A DNA stretch of 64,000 bases. Source: Sipunculus nudus (taxonomy: Eukaryota > Annelida > Sipuncula > Golfingiida > Sipunculidae). Positions 27,241-40,938 of the stretch are shown here, piece after piece. The notes under the pieces are model-generated. The model saw nothing but the letters and a program-made list of their open reading frames with translations, was not told where the DNA came from and searched no databases. The number at the start of each line of letters is the position of its first letter. The stretch's first letter is position 1. A program made the translations under genes and the position numbers. Location: the NCBI GenBank assembly GCA_026874595.1, contig CM049322.1, positions 50,013,340-50,077,339 on the forward strand, given 5' to 3'.

Positions 27241-29786
27241 TAAATCTTAAATTTGGAAGTAAAAGCTTGAAAATTAAGCTAGTTATTGATTTTTTCTTGA
27301 GGCTCTATTGTAGTCATTTGCTTTGATTACAGATTACAGATGCAGGGTCCCACTCCAGGTCACTGGAAGTCAGCTATGCCAGGGTTTCTGATTTGTTACA
27401 GTCACTGGGGGAGATCCCCTGCTGTGACAGGTGTACAGTTATTCTCATATCACCACCCCAATCACCCCCCCCCCGGCAAACCCAACCCACCAAGTGTTAT
27501 GCAGTATTGTTATTGTTTTCACTGTATCTCCTTAATTGTAATGCTGTTTCCATTCTGATATGCAAAAACTTTCCTTGAAAAAGTAATTCAAGGTGTAATC
27601 CAGAAGATGCAATGTTGTGTAATGTAGCATTTTTGAAGAAATCATTTTTCTTTTAAATGATTTTACCAGTTATAATGGAACCCATCAGTATGCTTAAATT
27701 ATGATAAAATATGAAGCACATTATGGATAAATAAAGACACAATTAAAAACTGTGAAATTTAAATCAAGTATTTTTTTAGATATTTATTGTTTTGCAGATT
27801 TAAAAGATATATTTTTGTGGTAAAAAATAAATAAACATTTGTATGCATGATGTGGTGTTATCTGACAAGATTGAGATTTATGATGATGCATTTGAGAATT
27901 ATGAATCAACTTTTATATTCAGATATATATGTTATATTGAAAATGTATAGAAATATAAACTTAAATTAAAAAAGAAATTGATGTGATAAAAAAATGAGGA
28001 TTTATTACAAACATTTGTTCATTATTATCCTGCATCAGCAGAATTTGAGATCAGGCTTTGTTTGCCATTTTTTATGTTGTTAATTAGTTATATTTCAACT
28101 GTATACATTTCATAAAAAAACATTTAATAATATATATTATACAAAAAAAAGATTCAATTGAACAAATGTGTAAACTACTGAAATGTCAACAGTTAATCGA
28201 AAAGCCAACTAATGATATGGTAATTGTACAGATCATTTGTTCACAAACTGCTCATATGCTTCAGTTTCAACATTAGGAAACACATGGTCAGGTCACAAAA
28301 TATTATTTGCAACAATTTCTTGCTCATCAATACAAACCAATCATATAAACCAACCATGGCCTTTATTACCTCTTCCTCTTACACTTTATCTCCATTTTAT
28401 ATTATTTTAGATTTCTACCTTCAAGGTTAACGTCAGCTGAGCACAGTGACCCATAGGTCCCTTGTTTTCAACTATCACAATATCAGTGCAAAGAGGAGCC
28501 ATAAAATTCTCTCCGAAAATTCTCCTTGACATCCGGCTTTCCGTGGATTATCCGACTATCAGGTCAGGCAGACGCATTATTACTTCTATATATTATCATT
28601 GTAAATAAAGCGGTGTTTTTTATATACATACCTGTCCAATACTAACAGTTCCAGCAAATGTGCTTCAGAGACTGACATTAACTTATCAAAAAATGCCGCG
28701 AAAGTGGCGCCTCATGTATCTCATTTGGGAACTAAGAGCCTATAGTTATCTAGCAGATGCCAGCTACTCCTTGGGCAAACTATGAAAAAGCACAATCTGT
28801 TGGTACCATTTTTCTCTCTGCAGAAAAAAAAAATGTTGGTGCATGATGAAAACGCTAAAATCCTATATTATCAAAAAAAATAGAGCTACATATTAATGGC
28901 CCTTTAATTAGTTTGAGGTTGACATCCTTCAGCCCGGACCTGTCATATTACATTTGATCAGGTGGACCCTACACAAATTGCCCAACTGCTCTGTTACTCG
29001 CACCTACTTTAGACAGACCCAGCACCTGGTGAGCGACAATGAGAGTAATCTGAACAATTGCCCTGGGACATGCGCAAGTGTAACTAGGCGGTCATAGCTG
29101 TTGGGTATTAAGGAAGTTGCGTCTGGTTGATATTTCATTTCAAAACTCAAATTGAAATCCCTAACCCTATCTATGTAGATCAACCCATGAAAATGTCTTG
29201 AAAATGAATTGGAAATGTTGATCTTTTTGAAGGGTATGAACCCTTGAACAATTTACTGTGGTTGACTTAAAAAGTTTCTGAACCATGTGTTATTTTCCCT
29301 CTGTATCAATGTGAGATGTTGACACTCAGGGATACCAAAAGTAAGGCTAACATTTCACCATCCAGGGTACTTAGGATTCCACTTTTAAGTTTTTTTAAAA
29401 CATATTTTTGGGTCATGCTTTGGATACTTGATGATACCATGAAGTATACATCATCCCATGGTATACAACAAAGTCATATTAAGCCTTCAAATAATTTCCC
29501 TCGCAGCCTTTTATAATTTTTGCTTTACATACATGTAGATTCTGTCAATCGCATAATGGGGACAGGATAATGGAGATGAGTTTCAGTGGTTTAGGTACTC
29601 TTGCGTCATTAAAGAGGAAAGTGGCCTTACCTACGCTTTTGTGAAAGAATGCATGTTAGATGTCTATTTTTATATCCACTGGAAAACGAAACAACACTAA
29701 AACACAACAGAGCATCACAACTATTTTGGTATGAGTGAATGATTGAATATTGCATAGAAATATGTACACGTTCAACAGAGCTAATG

Positions 29787-29793
<7 letters not shown>

Positions 29794-29871
<78 letters not shown>
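29794..29871. repeat. (TA)n with AAAT interruption, locus 1, unit E
   Basis: The flank is acatata here, where form 2 has acatagcctata, so the run starts earlier. It also has a longer second (TA)n half. Confidence 0.95.
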
Positions 29872-29873
<2 letters not shown>

Positions 29874-30359
29874 TGAAAATAACATAAATATTTATGTAGT
29901 GATTTTATGGCGTAAGACTGAGTGTGGTGTAAATATGGGTGGAAGTTTCTTGAGGTTACAAGACTTTCAGGAGTATCAACAGTTTAAAGTCAGGGCTGGA
30001 ATCCATATTGTCTGTGAATTATAAATGTATTTATGTGATCCATATAGTCGGATTCGCACATTATACCGATCCTCCAGTCTGTTAGGGTCCATGTATAACA
30101 TTGAATTAAACACAGGTATTATACAGAGGAAAATGTGAAATAGCCCTACGTTGTTACCTTAATACTGCAACCATGTATAGTTGTACATCATAAATAATTA
30201 TATGAATGTAATATGATGGGGTATGACCATGGTTCAGACTAAAGTTATATAAACCATACATGATTATTATAGCAATATATCCCTTAATCAGCACATGGTG
30301 ATCTATTGTGGGGCATCCTGTTTGATCAACCATCTTGCGAACATAATGAGTCAGCGCCA

Positions 30360-30760
30360 TGTGACCAAATGGCCTGATCATGTGATCATTCCCCCATTTT
30401 AATTCAGGTATCGCCTAATTGTGAGACTATAACGGTGGCGCATGACCATATGACCTTATCATGTGATTATTTGATCCTATTGCCTCACTCAAGATATGAC
30501 TACATATGACTATAATAGTTGTAGGATCATGTGACCAGATCTTATGATGGTCTGACCATAATATTCTATAACCACTTGAGTGTATGACTGTATTAGTCAA
30601 GTATGATAATGAAATCCTGATCTTGTAATCATTTGGCCATAACAAACAAAGTTCACAGAGTATTTGACTATAATAGTCATATTTGAGGTCACTTGGCTAT
30701 TCTGGTAAAAAATTGCTTGATATTATGTGACCATGTATAATTACACATTGTTTGATCAGG
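30360..30760. other. Cluster of TCATGTGA / TGATCA / GACCATATGACC motifs (unit E)
   Basis: About 400 bp dense in degenerate copies of CATGTGA(C/T), TGATCA, TATGACTATAAT and GACCATAATATT words on both strands, for example TGATCATGTGATCA just after 30370, TCATGTGATTAT near 30465, GATCATGTGACCAG near 30525 and ATGTGACCATG near 30725. TCATGTGA is the core bound by MITF/TFE-type bHLH-ZIP factors in animals. In this AT-rich satellite the words more likely record an old short tandem repeat. Also present in B, D, F, H and I; mostly deleted in A, C and G. Confidence 0.5.
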
Positions 30761-31490
30761 TGAAAAGGGACATTACTCTTACTGGAGTTAATCAATCAAA
30801 TGTTTTATTTTCACTCTTTGAATTCATGATACCTTTCAATGATTATGTATGTGGTGTTATTAATTATGTGGCGTGTTGTTCTTTGATTAGGTTCTGTCAT
30901 ATACATGAATGTCACGTGGCTTCATAGAGGTTATACTGGTATGCACAAAGTGCAACATTTCTGGGGTTTGTCTTATAGTTGTCACAATGTGACGAAAAAT
31001 CAACACATATAATGAGTGGTAGCCCCCGTTGTCTCCCTTGCACTTTTAGAAAGTCAGTATACATATACATGTTCAATCAGTAATATATATGTATTGAAAA
31101 TGCACCTTTCCTTTGGTACTTAAATGGTGAAAATGGTCTTGATCATAAAAAAATTGATATAACTTATTACAAGATCAAACATTTCCTTATTCAGTTTCAA
31201 TGATATTACATTTGAAATTTAACAAGTGCTTGCCCCTGCTAATTTGATATCTGATTTCCTACCAACTAGTGTTGTTATCAAGTGATATATATATATATCG
31301 TCAGCCATCCAGTTTAACCAGGCATATAACTTTGTTTTATTATAACCTGCATCACAAGAAACTCCAAGCAATCAGGCATATGCAGTGAGTGTATTGTGAA
31401 GTTTTGTAGGATTAAATAACTGATGTAGACGAGGCTTACAGCGGGCTGTAATGTACCTTCAGATTGCTTTTGTTAATTAATTTCAGGTGG

Positions 31491-31493
<3 letters not shown>

Positions 31494-31539
<46 letters not shown>
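31494..31539. repeat. (TA)n locus 2, unit E
   Basis: Intermediate length compared with form 1 (long) and form 2 (short). Confidence 0.95.
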
Positions 31540-31542
<3 letters not shown>

Positions 31543-34500
31543 GATTAATATATGCTTTCTCATTATATACTTTCTTTGGTTTGATGATCCATATTCATTC
31601 ATTTTGGTTCTATATTAGCTGAGTGGTGGCGCCATTTTTGGGTAAAATAGTCCTTTCACCAGAAACCCCCAGTTTATTGTGTTATCTCGGTCCGAGTCAA
31701 TATGATTCTCATCGACGTAGCAGCTGGTCTGACACCAAAAGATCTTTTAAATAAACAATAAAACAGATTTATAATCTTAGCTGTCAGGAAAATCCTGAGC
31801 CTCTTTGGCCGGAGGTCTTTTCTTCATACAGCAGGAAATAATAGAATGCAGCAAATGTTCCTGTTTTGATCAAAACTGATTCCAGCAGGGCCACTTGTAT
31901 GGGAGATTGGAAACTAAGGTGGTTTTAGTTTCATCAGTTAGGTGGGAGAATGGTAGTTTGTGTCATGGCAAAGAGCTGACATGTGCACTGCCTCAAAAGA
32001 CTGTCAGATGCCAATATATAATAACAATGTCACGTCACACTAAAACACAAGGGTTAACGAGACAGACTGTGGTCAGATAGATTATAATGTACTATGGAGA
32101 TAAGATTTTGGAGAATATAAATTCCCTGAATATTTTTGATAAAAATAGAACATGTAGCAAAATCTTCACACATTCATAAATATACATGAAAATATGAATA
32201 TGTATGAGATTATAGTATTATATATGAAAATAATAATGATGAACTTTTAGCCCCGGCAGTTCTCTAGAGGAGTTTAGATATTTATGGCAGCCAGTTTTAA
32301 TAGTTGAAATCAAGTGTCAAAATGGATTGTATGACATTTGTACATGAATGTTGAATATGCATGCAGGGAACCTTCAGAGGTACACAGTCAGGATTAGAGC
32401 TACTTTATGTAAATAACATGTACAAATTGGTTATCATTTGCCGTGAACGACTATGGTCATATTTTGTACACATCCATATGTAAAATAATGGTCTACCAGT
32501 GAAAGTTTGTTATCGATAATATATATATATATATGCAGCCCTGAATTGTGCATGGTATTGATAAATAAATCCATTTAGGCATGCTTGTAATAGTGACCAG
32601 TGCACAGTTTTGCCATTTTTTTTTTTGCAGAGCAGAAGGAATTGTATATAAATCTTGTAATTGAAATCTTGTACCATTGCCAGGCTGTGACCTTGGCTAG
32701 TTATAATAAAGCTTATTTCCTGTATATACTGGGTTTGTCTTCTAGTACGAGTTTGTGATATATTCTCATGTCAAGTTGCTGCACTGGATGTCTTTTATGC
32801 GTCCAAAACATGTAAATATTTGTTTGATGAGTTAGAACCCCCCCCCCCCAATAATACCAAATGCCATTCAAGAAGTCGGTGGAATTCACTCTCTACTAAA
32901 CGTAAAAAATCTCGGAATCCGACATCATTTATATCTCTTCTGGCAAGCTTTTGGTTATCAACATCTAAGAAAGAAAGGGGGGCATGGGGAGAGGGACAGG
33001 AATTAGGTTTAAAGGATATTTAACTCTGTGGGTACCGGTGTTTGCATATACGTGCTGCGATTCTGTCAGAGAATTAGTTCTTTATAAATGCTATTTATGA
33101 TTATCATTCATAATATTATTTAACTGTTCAGCATCAGTTGTCTGATGATCATCAATTTACACAAGAGTCGTAGGGTAAGATTTCCATATGCCTTAACATG
33201 CATATGATCACACATGGTATGGTGGTTAACTTAGAAGAAATAGCAAAGTAATAAGGAAATACATATTTACTTTAGTTGGGTTTAAACATTTATTTAAACA
33301 TCTGTTGAAAGCAAGCGGTAAGGTTTTCCTATGTAAATCATTAGTTTACAGCGCAGCTACATGTATATCCCACCCACCTATCACATCTATGTGTCGGCTA
33401 CATCGTAATTCAAATCTTAAGTCGTTAACAGCATAATGGAAGTAACCTCCTAGTAAACCAGCATCATTTGAATATACTTATCGTGATATTCTCACTTAAA
33501 GGTGTCTGGATAAATTACTAGCAGAAGAGATGCAATAGTATCCCTGGAGTCTTAAATCCGTTTTGAACGTGTCTCAACCGGCATGGTATATAGGTGGCAG
33601 CAGAAGACTTGTTCAATGGATAAAACTGTCAAAGATGTAAGGGCATACCTCCCAAATTTCACAGCTGCCCTTGGAGAAAATCTCTCACTCTCTCACCAAT
33701 AAAAGCCAATTTAAAATATCATGACTTATGGCAAGCTTTTAGTTATTTTGTACAAAGGAGAAAGACAGTGGGTCTTGGGGAGAGGTACAAGGGTAAGGTT
33801 TCCCAAAAATTCCGTTCTGTATGTGCCACATTGTGGGTACAAATCTATGAGACAATAAGTGCTATATAAATACTATTTATTCTTATAATTATTATTTTTA
33901 TTATTATATGCATTCATGCCCATATGCCTTGACATTAATAAAATCACCAATGGCATGAGCGTTAACTAAGAACATATAACACAGTATAATGAATAAAGAC
34001 AAATATTTACTTCAGTTGGTTTAAACATATTTATTTGAACAGGATTACATCTGTTCCAGCCTAGCTTTAAGATTTTCCTATGTAAAACATTCTTCGAGGG
34101 TTTTACAGCTACATGTATATCTCGCCCACCCATCACAGCAGGCTTATCATGAAGATAAATATTCTTACCACCTCATGTAATCTGCTTTCTCTTCAGTTCC
34201 CTGTCACGGGTAAAATGCCGTGGCAATTCAGGTCGAGAATAGTAATTACTATTGTGGCAGTAATTTACCCATTAAAAGCATATCAGTGCACAAAGATAAT
34301 CCCACATCATACAAATTTACTAATGCCTAACTGGCAGAACTGTCCATTGCCAGATAACAAATATAGATTTCTCCTAACAGAGATACAATGATATACATAG
34401 AGTCATAAGCTTGACATTAACCCCTTAGAAATATGGCTCTATTATGTAATGTAGTTAGTTATCAACTGAAATGATGTATACTTGGCACCATGAGACTTGT

Positions 34501-35655
34501 TCAAAAGATAAACTATCAGATACTAGTGTATAAGGGCTTACTAATTTATACAATGATGCACAAAGCAGATCATGAGAAACGTGATAGTATAAATTCTGTA
34601 GACTGCAGGTGGCGCTCCAAGTATGGTCCGGCAGAAAAAGTATCCAAAGCTGCTGGGCGCAAAGATTGATGAAAAGACATGATCCTTAAATCGTCAATAT
34701 GTAATGAATAAAGTTAAATTAAAACATGAAGTTGGCAAAACGGGACTTGTTGGGTGGAAAAAGCAGTCCTAGATCTTGGGTCATATACTAAATTTCAGAA
34801 CATAACACTAAGTAGCCATTTGAGCAAAATGAGATTTTGTATATATTAAAATCAGCTGACAAGCCTTATACATGTATATGTTCAAGGTTACTCTCCACGT
34901 CATTGACCCAAATCTGAATTTGGTATATCTTTGTATATCTATATCTATGCTTGGCCTAAACAACAACAAACAAAATAATCCAAAATCTTCAGCCATATCA
35001 AGTTTCAGGGCTATCCTTCAAGACACTCTTGTGATATCTTATGTATAAATAATTATAAATGTATGGTTTTTACTTGAAGTATATCAATTCAAGGCTAAAG
35101 TCACTCTCATAGCTTACTGGTAGTAGGTTTTGTCCACTAAACCAATACCTGTGCACATTCATAGAGCTACAGTTCACGAGTCCTCTGGAATCAGTATTCA
35201 ATTATCATAGTAAGGCCTTGCTGATACATAAATAAAGTGAATGTCACATTTGTGAAACCTTGACCTTGCAGATCTCAGTTTCATGTACATGGTAGTTATT
35301 AGTGTGTTTTGTGACAAAAACCAAATATCAAACATTATAAATTACCAGGTAGATAGCAGAACTGGGACGATATACAGGTAAATCAATACATCAATATATC
35401 AGTATATATAATATATGATATGATTGTTGGCAGCTCTAACAAGAGTCAATATGATAAAGGATTGCTCTTGTGATAATGGATAAAACAATGGATAACTGAA
35501 GTCACGCTTTATATCTACATCCCATGGAAATTTACAAACACTTGCCAGAGTGTATCAAGATATTTGAAGGTAATAAGTTGCACCTGATTCATGTAACCTT
35601 TTCACTGGATTCCCAAAGAGAATTCATCACCCAGTCTTTCATTATTTTACCACAG

Positions 35656-35701
<46 letters not shown>

Positions 35702-36006
35702 TGTAACGGTTCCAAATAGAAATACAAATAGGGTAACCTATCATTATTATTATTATTATTATTATTATTGTCTTCATTATTTTTCATTATTATCGTTAAA
35801 CACATTTAACTTTACACTTATTTCGGTCAAAATTAAAATCTAACTGGCGACGCAGATTGAATAATTATTTTGTCTCATATATTCACACAGCGACGAGCCC
35901 ACATTGTTTTAAATTTAGCATTAAATGCGCAAGATTATTAATTAATTCCGTCTGTTAAAAGTGGGAAAATAATATGAATAATATTGTAAACGGTTTAATT
36001 TTTTTT

Positions 36007-36035
36007 AGCTCAGCTGACTATAAGTCATCTGAGCT
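36007..36035. other. Terminal palindrome of element copy 2
   Basis: Identical to the palindrome that opens copy 1. It can fold into a 12-bp stem with one mismatch. It lies directly after the poly-T target. Confidence 0.8.
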
Positions 36036-36051
36036 ATAGTCGTGGTCCATT

Positions 36052-36092
36052 GTCCGTCGTCCGTCCGTCTGTCCGTCCGTCCGTCCGTCCGT
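36052..36092. repeat. (GTCC)n microsatellite in element copy 2
   Basis: Same length and same interruptions as in copy 1. Such a slippage-prone run being unchanged supports a recent duplication of the host unit. Confidence 0.9.
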
Positions 36093-39000
36093 AGATGTGG
36101 CACGTTTTGAAACCGTAAGAACTAGGAATCCAAAATTCAGCATAATGTTAGATGTCCCCAAGATCTCCTACCAAGCCGAAAACTGGGTCTTTGCAACTTC
36201 GTTCCTTTCAAAAATTAAGGAAAAACCTCAATTTTTTATTAAAATCCTATTTTCACACTTCAGGACTGCCTAATATCAAAACCACTCATCTGTTTTTCCT
36301 CATATTTACATAAATATTCTTCTATATAGTTCCTATGTACATGCCAGAAATTAAGTCTGTTAAGTATAAATTCTTTAAGTTATGGGCCCAAACATAATGG
36401 ACTTTGTAAAAAATCAGGAAAAATATTTACTCACTTAACATGAAAATTTTGAAACTAGAGTCTATTTTCCCAAGTATATAACTATGTTTAATTAAGATTC
36501 AATTGTTTACCCAAAATTAGATCTGAATTTTGTAAATTTTTTAAGTAATTAGCATAAAAATAAAATCAGTACCTTAAATTTTGCCCAACTTTGACCATGG
36601 CACGTTTTTTTCCTGTAAGTACCATTGATTTAATTTTCACAGCATGTAAACATAAATATTTAATTTGTTTAAATCTTAAATTTGGAAGTAAAAGCTTGAA
36701 AATTAAGCTAGTTATTGATTTTTTTCTTGAGGCTCTATTGTAGTCATTTGCTTTGATTACAGATTACAGATGCAGGGTCCCACTCCAGGTCACTGGAAGT
36801 CAGCTATGCCAGGGTTTCTGATTTGTTACAGTCACTGGGGGAGATCCCCTGCTGTGACAGGTGTACAGTTATTCTCATATCACCACCCCAATCACCCCCC
36901 CCCCCCGGCAAACCCAACCCACCAAGTGTTATGCAGTATTGTTATTGTTTTCACTGTATCTCCTTAATTGTAATGCTGTTTCCATTCTGATATGCAAAAA
37001 CTTTCCTTGAAAAAGTAATTCAAGGTGTAATCCAGAAGATGCAATGTTGTGTAATGTAGCATTTTTGAAGAAATCATTTTTCTTTTAAATGATTTTACCA
37101 GTTATAATGGAACCCATCAGTATGCTTAAATTATGATAAAATATGAAGCACATTATGGATAAATAAAGACACAATTAAAAACTGTGAAATTTAAATCAAG
37201 TATTTTTTTAGATATTTATTGTTTTGCAGATTTAAAAGATATATTTTTGTGGTAAAAAATAAATAAACATTTGTATGCATGATGTGGTGTTATCTGACAA
37301 GATTGAGATTTATGATGATGCATTTGAGAATTATGAATCAACTTTTATATTCAGATATATATGTTATATTGAAAATGTATAGAAATATAAACTTAAATTA
37401 AAAAAGAAATTGATGTGATAAAAAAATGAGGATTTATTACAAACATTTGTTCATTATTATCCTGCATCAGCAGAATTTGAGATCAGGCTTTGTTTGCCAT
37501 TTTTTATGTTGTTAATTAGTTATATTTCAACTGTATACATTTCATAAAAAAACATTTAATAATATATATTATACAAAAAAAAGATTCAATTGAACAAATG
37601 TGTAAACTACTGAAATGTCAACAGTTAATCGAAAAGCCAACTAATGATATGGTAATTGTACAGATCATTTGTTCACAAACTGCTCATATGCTTCAGTTTC
37701 AACATCAGGAAACACATGGTCAGGTCACAAAATATTATTTGCAACAATTTCTTGCTCATCAATACAAACCAATCATATAAACCAACCATGGCCTTTATTA
37801 CCTCTTCCTCTTACACTTTATCTCCATTTTATATTATTTTAGATTTCTACCTTCAAGGTTAACGTCAGCTGAGCACAGTGACCCATAGGTCCCTTGTTTT
37901 CAACTATCACAATATCAGTGCAAAGAGGAGCCATAAAATTCTCTCCGAAAATTCTCCTTGACATCCGGCTTTCCGTGGATTATCCGACTATCAGGTCAGG
38001 CAGACGCATTATTACTTCTATATATTATCATTGTAAATAAAGCGGTGTTTTTTATATACATACCTGTCCAATACTAACAGTTCCAGCAAATGTGCTTCAG
38101 AGACTGACATTAACTTATCAAAAAATGCCGCGAAAGTGGCGCCTCATGTATCTCATTTGGGAACTAAGAGCCTATAGTTATCTAGCAGATGCCAGCTACT
38201 CCTTGGGCAAACTATGAAAAAGCACAATCTGTTGGTACCATTTTTCTCTCTGCAGAAAAAAAAAATGTTGGTGCATGATGAAAACGCTAAAATCCTATAT
38301 TATCAAAACAAATAGAGCTACATATTAATGGCCCTTTAATTAGTTTGAGGTTGACATCCTTCAGCCCGGACCTGTCATATTACATTTGATCAGGTGGACC
38401 CTACACAAATTGCCCAACTGCTCTGTTACTCGCACCTACTTTAGACAGACCCAGCACCTGGTGAGCGACAATGAGAGTAATCTGAACAATTGCCCTGGGA
38501 CATGCGCAAGTGTAACTAGGCGGTCATAGCTGTTGGGTATTAAGGAAGTTGCGTCTGGTTGATATTTCATTTCAAAACTCAAATTGAAATCCCTAACCCT
38601 ATCTATGTAGATCAACCCATGAAAATGTCTTGAAAATGAATTGGAAATGTTGATCTTTTTGAAGGGTATGAACCCTTGAACAATTTACTGTGGTTGACTT
38701 AAAAAGTTTCTGAACCATGTGTTATTTTCCCTCTGTATCAATGTAAGATGTTGACACTCAGGGATACCAAAAGTAAGGCTAACATTTCACCATCCAGGGT
38801 ACTTAGGATTCCACTTTTAAGTTTTTTTAAAACATATTTTTGGGTCATGCTTTGGATACTTGATGATACCATGAAGTATACATCATCCCATGGTATACAA
38901 CAAAGTCATATTAAGCCTTCAAATAATTTCCCTCGCAGCCTTTTATAATTTTTGCTTTACATACATGTAGATTCTGTCAATCGCATAATGGGGACAGGAT

Positions 39001-39218
39001 AATGGAGATGAGTTTCAGTGGTTTAGGTACTCTTGCGTCATTAAAGAGGAAAGTGGCCTTACCTACGCTTTTGTGAAAGAATGCATGTTAGATGTCTATT
39101 TTTATATCCACTGGAAAACGAAACAACACTAAAACACAACAGAGCATCACAACTATTTTGGTATGAGTGAATGATTGAATATTGCATAGAAATATGTACA
39201 CGTTCAACAGAGCTAATG

Positions 39219-39319
<101 letters not shown>

Positions 39320-40936
39320 TGAAAATAACATAAATATTTATGTAGTGATTTTATGGCGTAAGACTGAGTGTGGTGTAAATATGGGTGGAAGTTTCTTGAG
39401 GTTACAAGACTTTCAGGAGTATCAACAGTTTAAAGTCAGGGCTGGAATCCATATTGTCTGTGAATTATAAATGTATTTATGTGATCCATATAGTCGGATT
39501 CGCACATTATACCGATCCTCCAGTCTGTTAGGGTCCATGTATAACATTGAATTAAACACAGGTATTATACAGAGGAAAATGTGAAATAGCCCTACATTGT
39601 TACCTTAATACTGCAACCATGTATAGTTGTACATCATAAATAATTATATGAATGTAATATGATGGGGTATGACCATGGTTCAGACTAAAGTTATATAAAC
39701 CATACATGATTATTATAGCAATATATCCCTTAATCAGCACATGGTGATCTATTGTGGGGCATCCTGTTTGATCAACCATCTTGCGAACATAATGAGTCAG
39801 CGCCATGTGACCAAATGGCCTGATCATGTGATCATTCCCCCATTTTAATTCAGGTATCGCCTAATTGTGAGACTATAACGGTGGCGCATGACCATATGAC
39901 CTTATCATGTGATTATTTGATCCTATTGCCTCACTCAAGATATGACTACATATGACTATAATAGTTGTAGGATCATGTGACCAGATCTTATGATGGTCTG
40001 ACCATAATATTCTATAACCACTTGAGTGTATGACTGTATTAGTCAAGTATGATAATGAAATCCTGATCTTGTAATCATTTGGCCATAACAAACAAAGTTC
40101 ACAGAGTATTTGACTATAATAGTCATATTTGAGGTCACTTGGCTATTCTGGTAAAAAATTGCTTGATATTATGTGACCATGTATAATTACACATTGTTTG
40201 ATCAGGTGAAAAGGGACATTACTCTTACTGGAGTTAATCAATCAAATGTTTTATTTTCACTCTTTGAATTCATGATACCTTTCAATGATTATGTATGTGG
40301 TGTTATTAATTATGTGGCGTGTTGTTCTTTGATTAGGTTCTGTCATATACATGAATGTCACGTGGCTTCATAGAGGTTATACTGGTATGCACAAAGTGCA
40401 ACATTTCTGGGGTTTGTCTTATAGTTGTCACAATGTGACGAAAAATCAACACATATAATGAGTGGTAGCCCCCGTTGTCTCCCTTGCACTTTTAGAAAGT
40501 CAGTATACATATACATGTTCAATCAGTAATATATATGTATTGAAAATGCACCTTTCCTTTGGTACTTAAATGGTGAAAATGGTCTTGATCATAAAAAAAT
40601 TGATATAACTTATTACAAGATCAAACATTTCCTTATTCAGTTTCAATGATATTACATTTGAAATTTAACAAGTGCTTGCCCCTGCTAATTTGATATCTGA
40701 TTTCCTACCAACTAGTGTTGTTATCAAGTGATATATATATATATCGTCAGCCATCCAGTTTAACCAGGCATATAACTTTGTTTTATTATAACCTGCATCA
40801 CAAGAAACTCCAAGCAATCAGGCATATGCAGTGAGTGTATTGTGAAGTTTTGTAGGATTAAATAACTGATGTAGACGAGGCTTACAGCGGGCTGTAATGT
40901 ACCTTCAGATTGCTTTTGTTAATTAATTTCAGGTGG

Positions 40937-40938
<2 letters not shown>

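Larger units (their letters stand above)
26578..28464 (+). mobile_element. Non-autonomous Helentron/HINE-like element, copy 1
   Basis: This 1.9 kb block is absent from the same site in units A, B, C, F, G and H, where the poly-T runs on into caactatcac or caacaatcac. It starts with a palindrome at 26578-26606, followed by a (GTCC)n run at 26623-26663. An inverted repeat GCTCAGCTGAC (26579-26589) pairs with GTCAGCTGAGC (28432-28442) near the other end, followed by a small hairpin GACC-N4-GGTC (28448-28459) and cccttg. Both flanks are T, with no evident target duplication. Helentron-related elements are known to insert between T and T and to have terminal inverted repeats and a terminal hairpin. 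No Rep/helicase frame is present, so it would be non-autonomous. A TIR-type MITE is the main alternative. Confidence 0.68.
20660..29659 (+). repeat. Tandem unit D (form 2c), carries a Helentron-like insertion
   Basis: From 20660 to about 25418 this unit follows unit B at an offset of 13,854-13,856, including the form-2 junction at 21930/21931. Between 25419 and 25477 it switches to the sequence seen in unit E: gattttttat is B-like at 25418, and cgtcattg from 25478 is E-like. The back half is form c, with a 1.9 kb element in the poly-T site at 26578-28464. (TA)n loci are 20800-20882, a short 22105-22120, a short 23099-23116, and 26238-26267. Apart from the element, no additional feature is recognised. 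Confidence 0.92.
36007..37896 (+). mobile_element. Non-autonomous Helentron/HINE-like element, copy 2
   Basis: Same insertion site, orientation and termini as copy 1, at an offset of 9,429-9,432. The starting palindrome is at 36007-36035, the (GTCC)n run at 36052-36092, the closing inverted repeat at 37864-37874 and the small hairpin at 37880-37891. By eye, only about three substitutions (two near 36475-36490, one at about 37706) and two homopolymer length changes (poly-T and poly-C) separate it from copy 1. The flanks also match, so this copy arose by duplication of the host unit, not by a second transposition. Confidence 0.7.
29660..39091 (+). repeat. Tandem unit E (form 3c), longest unit, with second element copy
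   Basis: Unit E has the full-length front (form 3). It contains both the block missing from form 1 (30417-31125) and the block missing from form 2 (30915-31320), so it is the best proxy for the ancestral front. The back is form c and matches unit D from the switch near 25.42-25.48 kb onward at an offset of 9,421-9,432, including the 1.9 kb element at 36007-37896. (TA)n loci are 29794-29871, 31494-31539, 32519-32535 and 35658-35696. No gene is recognised in the 9.4 kb. Confidence 0.92.

Noticed and set aside
27340-27578. Two overlapping frames of 72 and 61 codons inside the element, in a locally GC-richer patch
   Set aside because: They cross a poly-C run whose length differs between the two element copies, which shifts the frames. 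No Rep or helicase motif is present.
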